64,000 nucleotides of DNA from Paracentrotus lividus (taxonomy: Eukaryota; Echinodermata; Echinoidea; Camarodonta; Echinidae), in the NCBI GenBank assembly GCA_940671915.1, contig CALNVZ010002100.1, positions 7,539,483 to 7,603,482 on the forward strand, written 5' to 3'. Made by a program: the position numbers and the translations under genes. Below, one piece after another: positions 50,901 through 59,847 of this stretch (position 1 is the stretch's first letter; every line of letters starts with the position of its first letter). The notes beneath the pieces are model-generated. The model saw nothing but the letters and a program-made list of their open reading frames with translations. It was not told the origin of the DNA and did not search any database.

Positions 50901-53900
50901 GTGCATTCAGACGGGGATTACTGAGAATACCAAGAAAGAACAACATTAATGAACAAACTATTCAGTGATTTTAAAAGCATTGCAGTTAAACCTTAACTAG
51001 GACACGGTACATGTATAGCTTCCATAAGAATTTGAACATGATGATCATAATTATGTGTTGATTTATTCACTTTGTCACTTAGGAACTACATTTGCTCTAA
51101 ATGTCAAAATAATGTAGTTTTCAAGGATGTGTTCATACAGAGTCACATGCTACAATCACAGATTTCTCCAGTGCATCAAGTATAGAAATGAACAGCTGTT
51201 TTACTGTGCCAGTGGAAAGCAAATTTCCATTTATTGGACTAAATAAATAAAGTACCTTCTATATTGTATCTTGTAACAGTATTGTACATTATATTGGACA
51301 CATAGCATGATCTACAATGTATATGGAGTTGTTTTTTAATGCAAGAGTTTAGAAATCATGGTGACCTACATGTACTTGATATCAATTATTTTCTGGTTGT
51401 TTTTCTTTGTATTGTTCACACTTGCCCAGGAGGAAATGAGTGAGTTCCCTGCCGGGAAATACAAATCCCTCCCAGGAAGCAGGGGTCTAGCTGACAACAC
51501 ACACACACACACAGAGGGATATAACCTTTCCTTTTACAAAACAGAGAGGGCAGCAAATTGGACTATCCTTTCTAGCGGCATTGATCACAACTGAGTCCAC
51601 ACGAGTAAAAATATAAAAATCATATTGAAAAAAAACCTGCGGGTCCGATAGTCCGCGGGGTCAATAGTTCGCCCGAATGTCTGTAAAATTATGTTTAGGA
51701 AAGTAGGTCAAAGTCATCTAGATTTTTACCCCAGAGGACAGTTACCCCAGGAAATTTTCCCTCTAGACAATTACCCCCCCCCCCCCCCCGAGGACAATTA
51801 CTCCTGGATAATTACCCCTTGACAATTACCTCAAGGAAAAATTATCTCCAGACAATTACCCCCACACTACTTCCGCTGAGAATATCTCCCCGCCCTCCCC
51901 CCCCCCCCCCCCCCCCCCCCCCCCTGTATAAGGTCAAAAGATTTATGTTAATAAAACAATATAATTAGTTGGGATTAATCCTTATTTTTTTTCTCCCCCC
52001 CCCCCTGCTTGCTCATTCGTCACATTGACGCTCACATAGCCAAGAAATTAAATCACTGGGTAGAATTATCGAGAGGTACATGTACTGTACAACAATTCAG
52101 CTGCAAGGTTCCCCATTAATGGTCTGACTATCATATGAACTCCTTCTTGAGATGGAATGCCCAAGTAAGCTATGCCAAGGGTAAAGCCTTCAGAGTCCTA
52201 AACTTCCTGAGGAGGAATTTCCACCACACTTCAAAAACAACAAAAAATGAAGCTATGTATAACACTTGTCCAGCAGCCTGGGACCCCTTCACTGCTAAGA
52301 ACATCAAAGACCTGGAGAGGGTTCAGAATGCTGCTGCCAGATTTGCCACATCCACCTATGGCAGGGACTCTAGTGTCACACACCTGAAAGAATCTTTGGG
52401 ATGGTCACCCTTACAAATCAGGCAGCTTACAACAAGGTTGACATGCTTCTATAAGATCCTGAACGGGAACTTGATATTGACTTCCAAAAGTACATAATTC
52501 CCAAGACCCATAGCAGAACTAGAGGCCATGATAAACAATTTCAACTTAACCATACAAGAACTGATGTCTTCACAAACTTGTTCTTCCCTAAGACTATGAA
52601 GGAATGGCATAAGCTGCTTCCTTCAATAATCTCCAAAGAGACAACTTCATACAACTTCATCCTTCAAAATAGAGTTGTCAAATTCATTTATCCCCCCCCC
52701 CAAAAAAAAAAAACCAATTTAAACCACTCGACACCACACCTCCAATTAAAATTCCCCAGATGGAACATTCAGAAGGAACTCATCAAAGATCCAAGATTCC
52801 CAAGAACAGTGAGAGCTTGGAACAACCTGCCATTGGAAACAGTAATGTCATCATCATTGGCAGCCTTTCATCAGGATCTGATGGATCGTATGAAAGGCAG
52901 GAACTAAGGGTGGTATCTCACTTCGCGGAGATGTCTCTGCGATGGATAAATTAAAAAAAATTTATGACAAAGCAATTTCAAAGGACCGTCTCAAAGTTGT
53001 TTCCGCGACTCATGAAACGTCTCGGAGACATCTCCACGACATTTCATGAGTCACGGAAACTACATGGAGATGGTTCTTTGAAACCGTTTTGTCTTAGTTT
53101 TTGAAAATTGTCGCAGAGACGTCTCTAATACTTTTATCTGTCGCGGAGACGAATCCGTTGCCGAGACGTCTCCGAGAAGTGAGATACCACCCTTAGACTC
53201 ATGTGTTTTAACCTGTAAAAACCTGCAGGATTAAAGGAGGCAGTGTATGACAAAGAAGAAGTTCATATTGTCTGGTTGTTAAATCATCAAAGTGCCTACT
53301 TCAAAGGAAAGTATTTGGCCATTATTCAAGATGGTGTATTTAACTTCCTTGATTGATTGTACATTTATTCATTACTTGGTATCATGGTTGTGGTATGAAT
53401 GTTTTAAAGAAAAGAGGATGAATTTATAATCATAATAATTTGCAATAATTTCATATTACAAAATCATAACGTTGCATTCTGGGTAATACCATAGTCACAC
53501 TGGCGAGCCCGACTCCAAACAGACCACTAGCTCGCCATTCATGGCAATGTTTTTAATTTTTTGGTCGGTCTGGTGTCGGTATGGAGTCAGTCTCACCGGT
53601 GTGACTACGGTATTAGGAAGAAAAGTGGTTTTTATATAAGTCTTACCGGGTAGAAGTACCCTTCCTAACATCACACATCTCACACTTGAATGCCTCTGAT
53701 CGGTTACGATACGTGCACACACTACAATCCCAGTAGTTGGCTTCCGGAGAACGGGAGGTTCGTTTTTGTCTCCTGCGAAAGAAAGAAAGAAAAATAACCT
53801 AAAAAGTAGATGTGAAATCAACAAAATGTGACAACACAGACATAAAATTGATCAAAATCATACTTTTTTTAAAACAAAATGATACATCAGGGGGGCATTT

Positions 53901-56900
53901 CATCAAAGGACTTGTCGGACATTTTATCCGACAAATTTGCTCTCAGCCAATCAGATGCAAGCATTTCAGTAGCTTGTAACAGTTTGTCGGATAAAACGTC
54001 TGACAAGTCCTTTGATGAAATGCCCCCCAGGTCGACCTTAAAAACAGGGCACAATGATATGTAGAGATCTTTTTACAGCCAGAAATATTTAGCCACTGAT
54101 CAAGGCAGTAATTCTCTCATTGGCTAATCGCGCAAAGCTCATCACTCAGTTCATGTTTATTCAACACAAATACATGTGCAATGAAATTCAACCAAAACTT
54201 TAGCTGGGCCTGGGGGTGGGGCTTAGCTCTTAGCTCTTTCCAATAGGGTCATACCCTCATCATATAAGCGGTCAATCATTGCCAATATTGAGCCCATACT
54301 ACAGCATGGGCTCCATATATATCTGATAATGAAATATCAATTGACAATTATTTAAAAGTTGAACGTAAAGATAGAACTCGTCACGGAGGAGGAATAGCTG
54401 TTTATATATCAGAAAAAATATTTTATACCAGAAGATATGATTAAGAAACTCAAGATTTAGAAATGATATGTATTCAAATTAATCTTCCTTTTCAGAAAAG
54501 TATGAATGTTATAAGTATAATTATACAGGTCTCCGTCATGTGATGTGTCATTTTTTGAAAAGCTTGAAACTAGCTTAGATTCAATTTGTTCGTCAAGTTC
54601 TTCAATTGATGAAATACTTGTTCGTCCTTGGAGATTTTAATTACGATTATAGTAAATTAAAAGACACACAATTATTTCACAAACTAGATTATTTAATGAG
54701 TTCGTATAACTTCATCCAATTAATCGATACTTTTTCGCGTGTTACCCAAAACTCCGCTTCTATTATTGACCTCGCATTTACAACTCGTTTCAACTCAATC
54801 ACAGAACAAGGGTGTATTATGACGTCTCTACATGTAAGTGACCATTATATGGTATATTTGATTCGTAAATTGAATTCGAGACAGAAAAGGTCTCTCCCAA
54901 AAACTGTTTCTTTTCGTTCTTCAAAATCCTTTAACGATGATAAACTTTACACTCTTTTAGAATCGACATCTTTTTCAAACTTAAGTGACATCGATGACGA
55001 ATAAGTGTTTTAAGAAGGGCTTTAAACTAAGATACTGAGTGATATTAAAGTGGCAAGTCTCAATTTTGTCGCGAGTATCGTCACTTCACAGGCTCCGCCC
55101 ATTTGCAAATAGATCTAACGCAACGTTTGTCAGTAGAGGGGCCGGTCCAGAACAGCTGATCGTCTGCATAAACACTGACCGTCTGCATAAACAAAGACGT
55201 TTGCCAAATTTTGCCGTCATCAGTAACAAGGTTTGTCTTCATTTATGAAGATGCCGGTTTTCTTTTGGGACCTACGGGATTTGGATGGCAGTTACGGAAC
55301 TTAAGCATGTTAAAGTTAGATTTCTTATCATCAATCACCCCCAGTTCACCGTCTACTTTTATGACTTGTCCGTCTTCCCAAGGATATAAAAGGTCAATCA
55401 CTGTGTGTAGCTATAGAATGCATGGCACAGTAGAGCCTCGGTGAGTGGATTTGGCATCAATTGGGAGGCTATTTTTACTGTACAGTGTCTTTATAAACGA
55501 GGACAAGTCCAGTAATCTGAGACGATCTTTCCTTTTGGACCGGCGGGCGCCTCTACTTCTTCTTCTTCCTCCGCTTCTTCCGGAGATCATAAGCAGGGTG
55601 CTGTTGTTATGTCAAGTAGTTGATTCTCATGATAAGATAAAGATCGCTCGTTAGGAGGAAAGTGTAGAGCTACGAGTAATATGGATTTTATAGATGAAAT
55701 GTAGTGTTACTAGGTTCACTATGCTACGGATATTTGAGGAGAGTAGGAGAGAGCTAGGCAGAAGTGTAGCAATGGTGAATTGCTTGTAGCCGGCCTGATC
55801 ATATTGAGCGATAATTTCATCTGGCAGATGCTTGTTCCTTAACTTATCTATTAGGTTATTTCTGTGTTCATCAAAGAGAGGGCATGAAGCTACAAAGTGG
55901 ATAGTGTCCTCATCTTCCATGTAGCAAAGCAGGCAGGTGGCTGTTGGTACCTATTTGATGGTGACAAGTCTGGCCTGGACCACGTATGCACCCGAACATT
56001 ATGAGCCCACGGCCTACAGTGTACTGTCGCTATTGCGTTTTCTGAATTTGTTTATAATTTTTTAACTAAAGACTTATACGTACCGTTTTCTAGATGACTT
56101 GGTAGTTTGGTACGTACACACCCTTGCATCACTGTTGAGTCATCTGTTTTTCCTTCCAAAATCAGTAAATTTACACTTCAAAGTGGTCAATTTGAAGATA
56201 TGACAAGCACATCTCGGTAAACTCACATGCTGTTTTCAAAAGAACGTAGAGGGCAGCAACACAATCCAAGTTAAGGTTAAAGGTAACTACTTCCGAGAGT
56301 AGTTTTTCGTTATCGCTAACCGATCAACTGAGGTTACCGTGGAACCATGTTTAGGAATCGATCGGGAATTAGTTTTTGTTCCAAGCCATCAAAGTTTTTA
56401 CAGTGTTTAAACGGTGTTTTTTCATATAGCGTCCTCTGCGACTGCTTTTCTTTAGAGAATGATATTGATATCGTTGTAAAAAAAAAAAATATATATTTAT
56501 TTAACCTGCTCATCTCCGGAGTCCTACCCCACATTTTGGTCAAATAGGTTGAGCAGTACCAACCCCCATGTGTAGACGGCTGAATAAAGACTGGCAGTCC
56601 AATCAAGAGTTATCGATACAAGTCTGACTTCAATCGAGATTCACTTTATTTCCGACAAGATCAGCATTACGTAAAGCTTCGAGTCAACCCTTTCCTAATT
56701 TTTTTTTTCATTCGCTGAGGTACGATGATCTGAGGAATCACAAGCTTGCCCACACAACGTGTATAGTACCACCGGTACCGAGGAATGTAATTTGAACCTG
56801 CTCTATGGCGATACCGAGTTTTGGAATAGGCCGAGTTGATTGGGTTGATTTGGGCCGACTTTTTTTAACAATATAGTATTGCTGTGTGCTATAGCGCCAT

Positions 56901-57830
56901 TTGCAATAGGCGTCGACTACGGACATGACGGACAGGTGAAGGCAGTGAATGCGGTGAGTTTTCTCCTTTTTTTCTATCTTTACATAAGTAGTAATGCCCT
57001 TAAACTTGCATTACGTACAAAAAAAAGTGTGTAGTATAGTTTGATTTTGTTATATATCATGATAGGAATAGAGAAATAAAAATAAAAGTGATAAAAAAAA
57101 AATTATACTTTTCTCGAAGGACTTGGTTAACGAGGTCGATACTACGTATCGACCTCGTAGTAATGTGTGGCCTGGACGAGGTAGATAGATTATGTTTGGG
57201 TCAAGAGTTGGGCCCTGACTAGTACTGCTTGCCGAAGAAACTTTGAGCTGGTGCTTTGAGGATACAAATCGGTAGCAATTGGAATATCTATATCTCTCCA
57301 GAATGATAGTGTTGACTTTGTTTGGATTGCCTCCAGCGTGGTACTCATAGCTTCGTCTCTAACTGCTTCATTGGAGATTTTTTTTTTTTCCCACTGGCAT
57401 GCTCATACGGGACTGGCTGCAGAATTAACTTGTTAGAGAGTGTTCGTATGCACAATTGTAATGTTTATGCTTCAAGCGTGCTTGCATATTATATATAGAG
57501 TTTGATATTATCATTATTACAATTACACTTAACAGTTACAGCTACAGATAGGCTGCATCGCTTAAATTTTCACTCGCTATCCCGTTCAGCTTTTTCGGTG
57601 GAGCCAGTCAGTCGTCAGTCTGACACGGGGCGTGCACGCGGGTAGCGCGGTGCCCAACTCGCTGAAATTGACTGAGCAGAGCTGAGCACAGTGAGACAGT
57701 GAAAATCAGCGAAAGTTAGCTTATCATGCGATACACATAGCTTAATTCATTATATTTAGAAACAGTCAGAAAGAACTATAAATATAATCAAATCAATATA
57801 TTACCCTATAGATGAGCGTTTTCCCTCCAT
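44772..57830 (-). CDS. RYBP: RYBP/YAF2 homologue (variant PRC1 subunit), 4 exons, complete
   Basis: Coding exons on the minus strand are 57830-57805, 53772-53647, 49834-49712 and 44946-44772. All introns are GT-AG and the phases join without a break, giving 450 nt and 149 residues. The product starts MEGKRSSIGRQKR and carries a RanBP2-type zinc finger (W23, C25, C28, N32, C39, C42). Next come the family signatures DVRKGTSTRKPR (43-54) and QLVAQQ (58-63), and then PRLKNVDRSS (93-102) with VIITEYREK (115-123). In vertebrates RYBP and YAF2 bind RING1A/B through the C-terminal segment and ubiquitinated H2A through the finger, within non-canonical PRC1 in the nucleus. The Lys-rich linker between the two regions is much shorter than in human RYBP (228 residues), so this is closer in size to YAF2 (180). 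An extra linker exon hidden in intron 3 cannot be excluded. It could equally be named YAF2: one invertebrate gene is expected for both. Confidence 0.94.
45340..45795 (+). pseudogene. Non-LTR retrotransposon 3' end with GAA-repeat tail
   Basis: The ORF at 45379-45741 contains LNRLRAGVGHCKTLMVKWG and CECGEEETMSHLQQCP (C72, C74, H82, C86), which match the C-terminal region of Jockey/RTE-like reverse transcriptase ORFs. A (GAA) run at 45778-45793 looks like a simple-repeat 3' tail. The upstream RT domain is absent. It lies in RYBP intron 3, antisense to the gene. Confidence 0.75.
46009..46758. mobile_element. 750-bp palindromic MITE (TAGCAGCCCTTTT ends)
   Basis: Left TAGCAGCCCTTTTT and right AAAAGGGCGGCTA are inverted, and the arms pair through GATTGGAGTAA / TTACTCCAATC. 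In its centre lies the perfect hairpin 46272-46332. It is in RYBP intron 3. Confidence 0.75.
46272..46332. repeat. Perfect 22-bp-stem hairpin
   Basis: TCTCAAGTGAATTATATGTC-AC pairs without mismatch with GTGACATATAATTCACTTGA-GA around the 17-nt loop TGAGGCCGTAGGCCGAG, which itself can form GGCC pairing. Confidence 0.9.
46759..48426. other. RYBP intron 3, no gene seen
   Basis: It holds a 22-base C run (46801-46822) and AT-rich DNA. A hidden linker exon of RYBP would need phase 2 at both ends; none is obvious. Confidence 0.5.
48427..48756. mobile_element. Family C relative (TAGGTGGCAACTCACTTG ends)
   Basis: Left TAGGTGGCAACTCACTTG and right TTTGCCACCGTA are roughly inverted. The interior has GAGACGTC, GTCTCCGAGATG and GCGGAGACGTCCCCGCGAAG. 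It is in RYBP intron 3. Confidence 0.6.
48757..49711. other. RYBP intron 3, 5' part
   Basis: No exon besides exon 3 is seen; short frames on the minus strand have no family motifs. The donor of exon 3 is at 49711. Confidence 0.5.
49712..49834 (-). CDS. RYBP: RYBP/YAF2 exon 3, KPRLNAQLVAQQ segment
   Basis: The acceptor TATTCTCAG lies just before 49834 and the donor GTAATT starts at 49711. The exon encodes KPRLNAQLVAQQ and a Gln, His and Lys-rich stretch that replaces the longer vertebrate linker. It starts with TAAGCC, whose first T completes the Arg codon CG-T from exon 2. The intron/exon border of this exon has been copied several times inside intron 2 (50641-50988). Confidence 0.92.
49895..50310. 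repeat. GTGAGTGACAC motif cluster in RYBP intron 2
   Basis: The motif CGTGAGTGACA occurs at about 49909, 50065 and 50283, with a near copy (GTGAGTCACACGAC) at 50260. This could be a decayed MITE with short internal repeats. No clean ends are found. Confidence 0.35.
50641..50988 (-). repeat. Tandem copies of the RYBP intron 2/exon 3 border
   Basis: Three copies of a 95-bp unit (starts 50641, 50801, 50896) match 49813-49896. Each carries the pyrimidine tract, an acceptor (TATTCTCAG) and about 22 nt of exon 3 start (TAAGCC to GCACAG), then diverges. The first copy is split by a 65-bp insert near 50692-50756 with GCGCTATATAAAAG and (ATT)n, which resembles the 3' end of a SINE. Confidence 0.8.
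51640..51930. repeat. GGACAATTACCCC motif quilt and C run
   Basis: GACAATTACCCC or close variants occur at about 51769, 51794, 51817 and 51852. They are preceded by TCCGATAGTCCGCGGGG and followed by a C run to 51924. Likely the end of a MITE. Confidence 0.55.
52105..52907 (+). pseudogene. Decayed non-LTR retrotransposon, reverse transcriptase C-terminal part
   Basis: Three frames read the 3' end of a Jockey/CR1-type RT ORF. One has GKAFRVLNFLRRN, AAWDPFTAKNI, LERVQNAAARFAT and LGWSPLQIRQ (52135-52497). After a frameshift come KTHSRTRGHD and FFPKTMKEWHKLLP. A second tail of the same kind follows, FPRTVRAWNNLP (ending 52907). A piece between the LRRN and AAWDPF motifs is missing, so it is not functional. 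Having two tail motifs in a row suggests recombination or insertion between related copies. It lies in RYBP intron 2, antisense to the gene, and a MITE starts on its last codon. Confidence 0.85.
52905..53195. mobile_element. MITE family C, 291-bp copy
   Basis: TAAGGGTGGTATCTCACTTC and GAAGTGAGATACCACCCTTA are inverted ends, with TA on both sides. It holds GTCTCAAAG, GAAACGTCTCGGAGACATCTC and similar palindromes. Its first bases form the stop codon of the retrotransposon tail frame. Confidence 0.85.
53647..53772 (-). CDS. RYBP: RYBP/YAF2 exon 2, RanBP2-type zinc finger
   Basis: A T-rich tract and CAG acceptor (53775-53773) precede the exon, and GTAAGA follows it at 53646. It holds the whole finger: W-D-C-x2-C-x3-N-x6-C-x2-C. 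The Thr-Tyr pair after the second Cys and the Met before the last Cys sit where NZF fingers contact ubiquitin. The correct frame is not the longest open frame here, which is why simple ORF calling misses it. The exon ends within the Arg codon that opens the RKPR motif. Confidence 0.95.
53890..54028. mobile_element. MITE family I, 139-bp intact palindrome
   Basis: GGGGGGCATTTCATCAAAGG and CCTTTGATGAAATGCCCCCC are perfect inverted ends. Inside are TTGTCGGACATTTTATCCGA and TCGGATAAAACGTCTGACAA. It lies in RYBP intron 1, about 120 bp upstream of the exon 2 acceptor. A possible CAG duplication flanks it. Confidence 0.85.
54301..55004 (+). pseudogene. Decayed non-LTR retrotransposon, APE endonuclease domain
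   Basis: The first frame reads SDNEISIDNYLKVERKD and RHGGGIAVYISEKI, a typical mid-endonuclease segment. After a stop and a frameshift, 54606-55004 reads LGDFNYDY, SIIDLAFT and SDHYMV, the catalytic GDFN, the conserved IDL and the SDH motif of APE-type endonucleases. No reverse transcriptase follows, so it is a broken fragment. It lies in RYBP intron 1, antisense to the gene. Confidence 0.85.
55651..55955 (-). pseudogene. Non-LTR retrotransposon C-terminal zinc-knuckle fragment
   Basis: The frame reads TCLLCYMEDEDTIHF and VASCPLFDEHR, giving C-x2-C-x8-H-x4-C as in the zinc-binding tail of reverse transcriptase ORFs (zf-RVT type). A stop lies a few codons upstream (near 55950), so the RT domain is missing. 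It is in RYBP intron 1, in the same orientation as the gene. Confidence 0.7.
55956..57804. other. RYBP intron 1, 5' part
   Basis: AT-rich except for a GC-rich piece (57595-57680). A near-palindrome TACTACGTATCGACCTCGTAG lies near 57139. No coding exon is supported. Confidence 0.5.
57805..57830 (-). CDS. RYBP: RYBP/YAF2 coding exon 1
   Basis: It encodes MEGKRSSIG plus two bases of the next codon, and the donor GTAATA follows at 57804. The ATG has G at -3 and G at +4, a strong initiation context. An in-frame TAG lies 30 nt upstream of it, so the reading frame cannot extend further 5'. The leftover phase matches exon 2 exactly, and the short basic N terminus resembles the MGDKKSPTR start of vertebrate YAF2. 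Because the exon is only 26 nt, this is the least certain exon of the gene; an alternative first exon is possible. Confidence 0.75.
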
Positions 57831-58899
57831 GACCGCAATTTTAGGGGCAAATGAACCCTGCTAACGTTACTTGTCCTGGATATCCAACGAAATTTCCTTC
57901 GGCTTCCGAATTGGTCTGTCTTTCAGACTTCCACACTTTTTTTGTAGGTTTTTTGAAATCATTTTCCTTTCGGTCAATAATAGGGGTTTTTTCTGAAATA
58001 TTAATATACATTTATTTCTTTTTACCCTATCCCCTACTTTTGAATTTTAGAAAGTAATTTGAGATGGTTTACTGCACGACTTCATGAACCAGTAAATAAA
58101 AAATATTTCCTGGAATAAAGCCTATCTCAAAATCTTCCACCAAATTTGGACCGCATTTTCAAGTGACCTTCCCTGGATACATGTTTATTGTCTTTCATTC
58201 TATTTCAAAGTAAACTAAAATTTGTGAGGTTAGAGATTATATTTTGAGTCATACCCCAGCTTTTAAACATACATGAGGAAAAAAATATTTATATATCGGG
58301 TTGTAATACGCTGTCCGTTATAAAGGTGTTTTTTTTTAAAGCCACCCCTCCCCGGCCCTCTACCCAGGAAACAAGGGCATAGACACGTGATGCACTGGGT
58401 TCACGTGCACCCCCACCCCCCCCCCCCCATCCCGCATAGCTTAGGAGTTCCGCCCCTCCCAAGCAAGCAAGCCCCCAAAATTTACAATAATAATAATAAA
58501 GATAATAAATTAAAAAAACAAAAACAAAAACAAAAACAAAAACCTACCCGGTAGGCCTACATAACCATGGGGCTGGGACTGGGTTGTTGTCTTTCTTATC
58601 TCATATCGACATGCATTATTGATTTATTTTCCTACTAGAGTGATCAGCATGGCTTCTCTTTGATTGATCATCTATATAGGCCTATAACAATATCGTGAAT
58701 ATGAATGTTCCCAATATTGTGCAGGAATAATAATTATTTAATCTGACATAACAGACCACTTTCTGAGTACCATAATTAAGTATAACATACTATAGTACAC
58801 CTGCGCGGATCCAGGGGCTGAGCGGGCCCGCCCCCCCCCCGCCCGGCCCCCCGCATCAATTTGTCACAAGGTATTAAATTTTATGCTACGAATCTGTGT
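57831..58899. other. RYBP 5' flank and intergenic DNA
   Basis: No coding exon is seen. The RYBP 5' UTR must lie in the first part. The rest holds a C-rich stretch (58408-58428), an (AAAAAC) run near 58514-58541, and a GCGGATCCAGG fragment at 58805 of a repeat also seen at 22284 and 25513. Confidence 0.5.
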
Positions 58900-59160
58900 T
58901 GCAATGTGTACCAGTGCGCCGCCGCGCCACATTCATAGCGAGGCCTTTGGTGACGTAACAATAAATGAAGTAGCATGCGCACGATACAACAGGTGCCAAT
59001 GAACTCTCATTGGTCAAAAGTTACAATGACGTACGTCGATATTGCTATGGTTACAATTTCCTGTAAAAAGTGACTGAACCTACGTGCACGTCCTCTTATA
59101 TGCGCTAGCCTGCGCTTGTAACCAATTGGCATACCACTTTTATCTATTCACAATGGGCTA
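58900..59160. promoter_or_regulatory. Probable promoter region between the divergent genes
   Basis: This stretch is richer in CpG than its surroundings. It carries CRE-like TGACGTAA (58951), an NRF1-like GCATGCGC (58973), CCAAT (58996) with inverted ATTGG (59009), TGACGTACG (59028) and AACCAATTGG (59120). It lies just before the possible leader exon of the coiled-coil gene. It is about 1.1 kb from the RYBP start codon, so it might serve both genes. Based on motifs only. Confidence 0.45.
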
Positions 59161-59168
59161 TTTTCCAT
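59100..59168 (+). other. Possible 5' UTR exon of the coiled-coil gene
   Basis: A strong donor (CCAT then GTAAGTATT) lies at 59169 and an acceptor TTACCTTAG ends at 59846, one base before the coding ATG. Joining them gives a noncoding leader holding a tiny upstream frame (MGYFP then stop at the junction). A CCAAT box (59120-59129) lies just 5'. The exon start is arbitrary and transcription here is not proven. Confidence 0.4.
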
Positions 59169-59847
59169 GTAAGTATTTTGAATTTTTTTTTTTAATTGCA
59201 ACGTGTATTTCAAAATAATTGTAGGCTAATCGCATCTGCAACTCACTTTGGAAGCTATATTAAGATGAATAAGTAACTAGTTTGAGTGACACGATTGTCA
59301 TGACATTGCTCCACCGACAAAAATATTTCTTGTTTTATTTTGTCTAAGAAGTAAGATAAGACATAGCAGCAAAACCATGTCGAAATGGTGGCGAGATTTT
59401 AATGTGAAGACTTTCAGAGAGTGAATTTAATTTTCCATTACAATTGTTTTTACTTGCCATTATTCAACAGCTGGGTGTTTGGATGTTCCTTTTGATTTTA
59501 GTATGGATTTTAGTATTCTTGCTGTAGTTAATTTTATTTCTCTCTTCTAGGGTGAAATGTAATTATAATTTGAATTCACAAAGTCTTCACGACATGTTTC
59601 CGATGATTTTTTCGGCATATCAATATCTGGAGTGTTTTTTTTTTTCCATGATAGTGAAATCATATTTATTGAAAACCTATTCTCTGATAAATATAAGACA
59701 CTCAGGACGGACGTATGTGCAGTCCGGCAACACACGTGGCCGTGATATCTAACTGTTAGGCCTATTTTCATGTTTTAAATAGGCCTACCATGCGCACGTT
59801 CATGAATGGACTAATATTATAGGGCCTATACATTGTGTTACCTTAGG

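Noticed and set aside
53495-53824. 109-codon minus-strand frame over RYBP exon 2
   Set aside because: It is the wrong frame; the true frame encodes the zinc finger and is bounded by splice sites.
56738-56926. Minus-strand frame starting MSVVDAYCKW as RYBP exon 1
   Set aside because: No suitable donor in the right phase and no similarity; 57830-57805 fits better.
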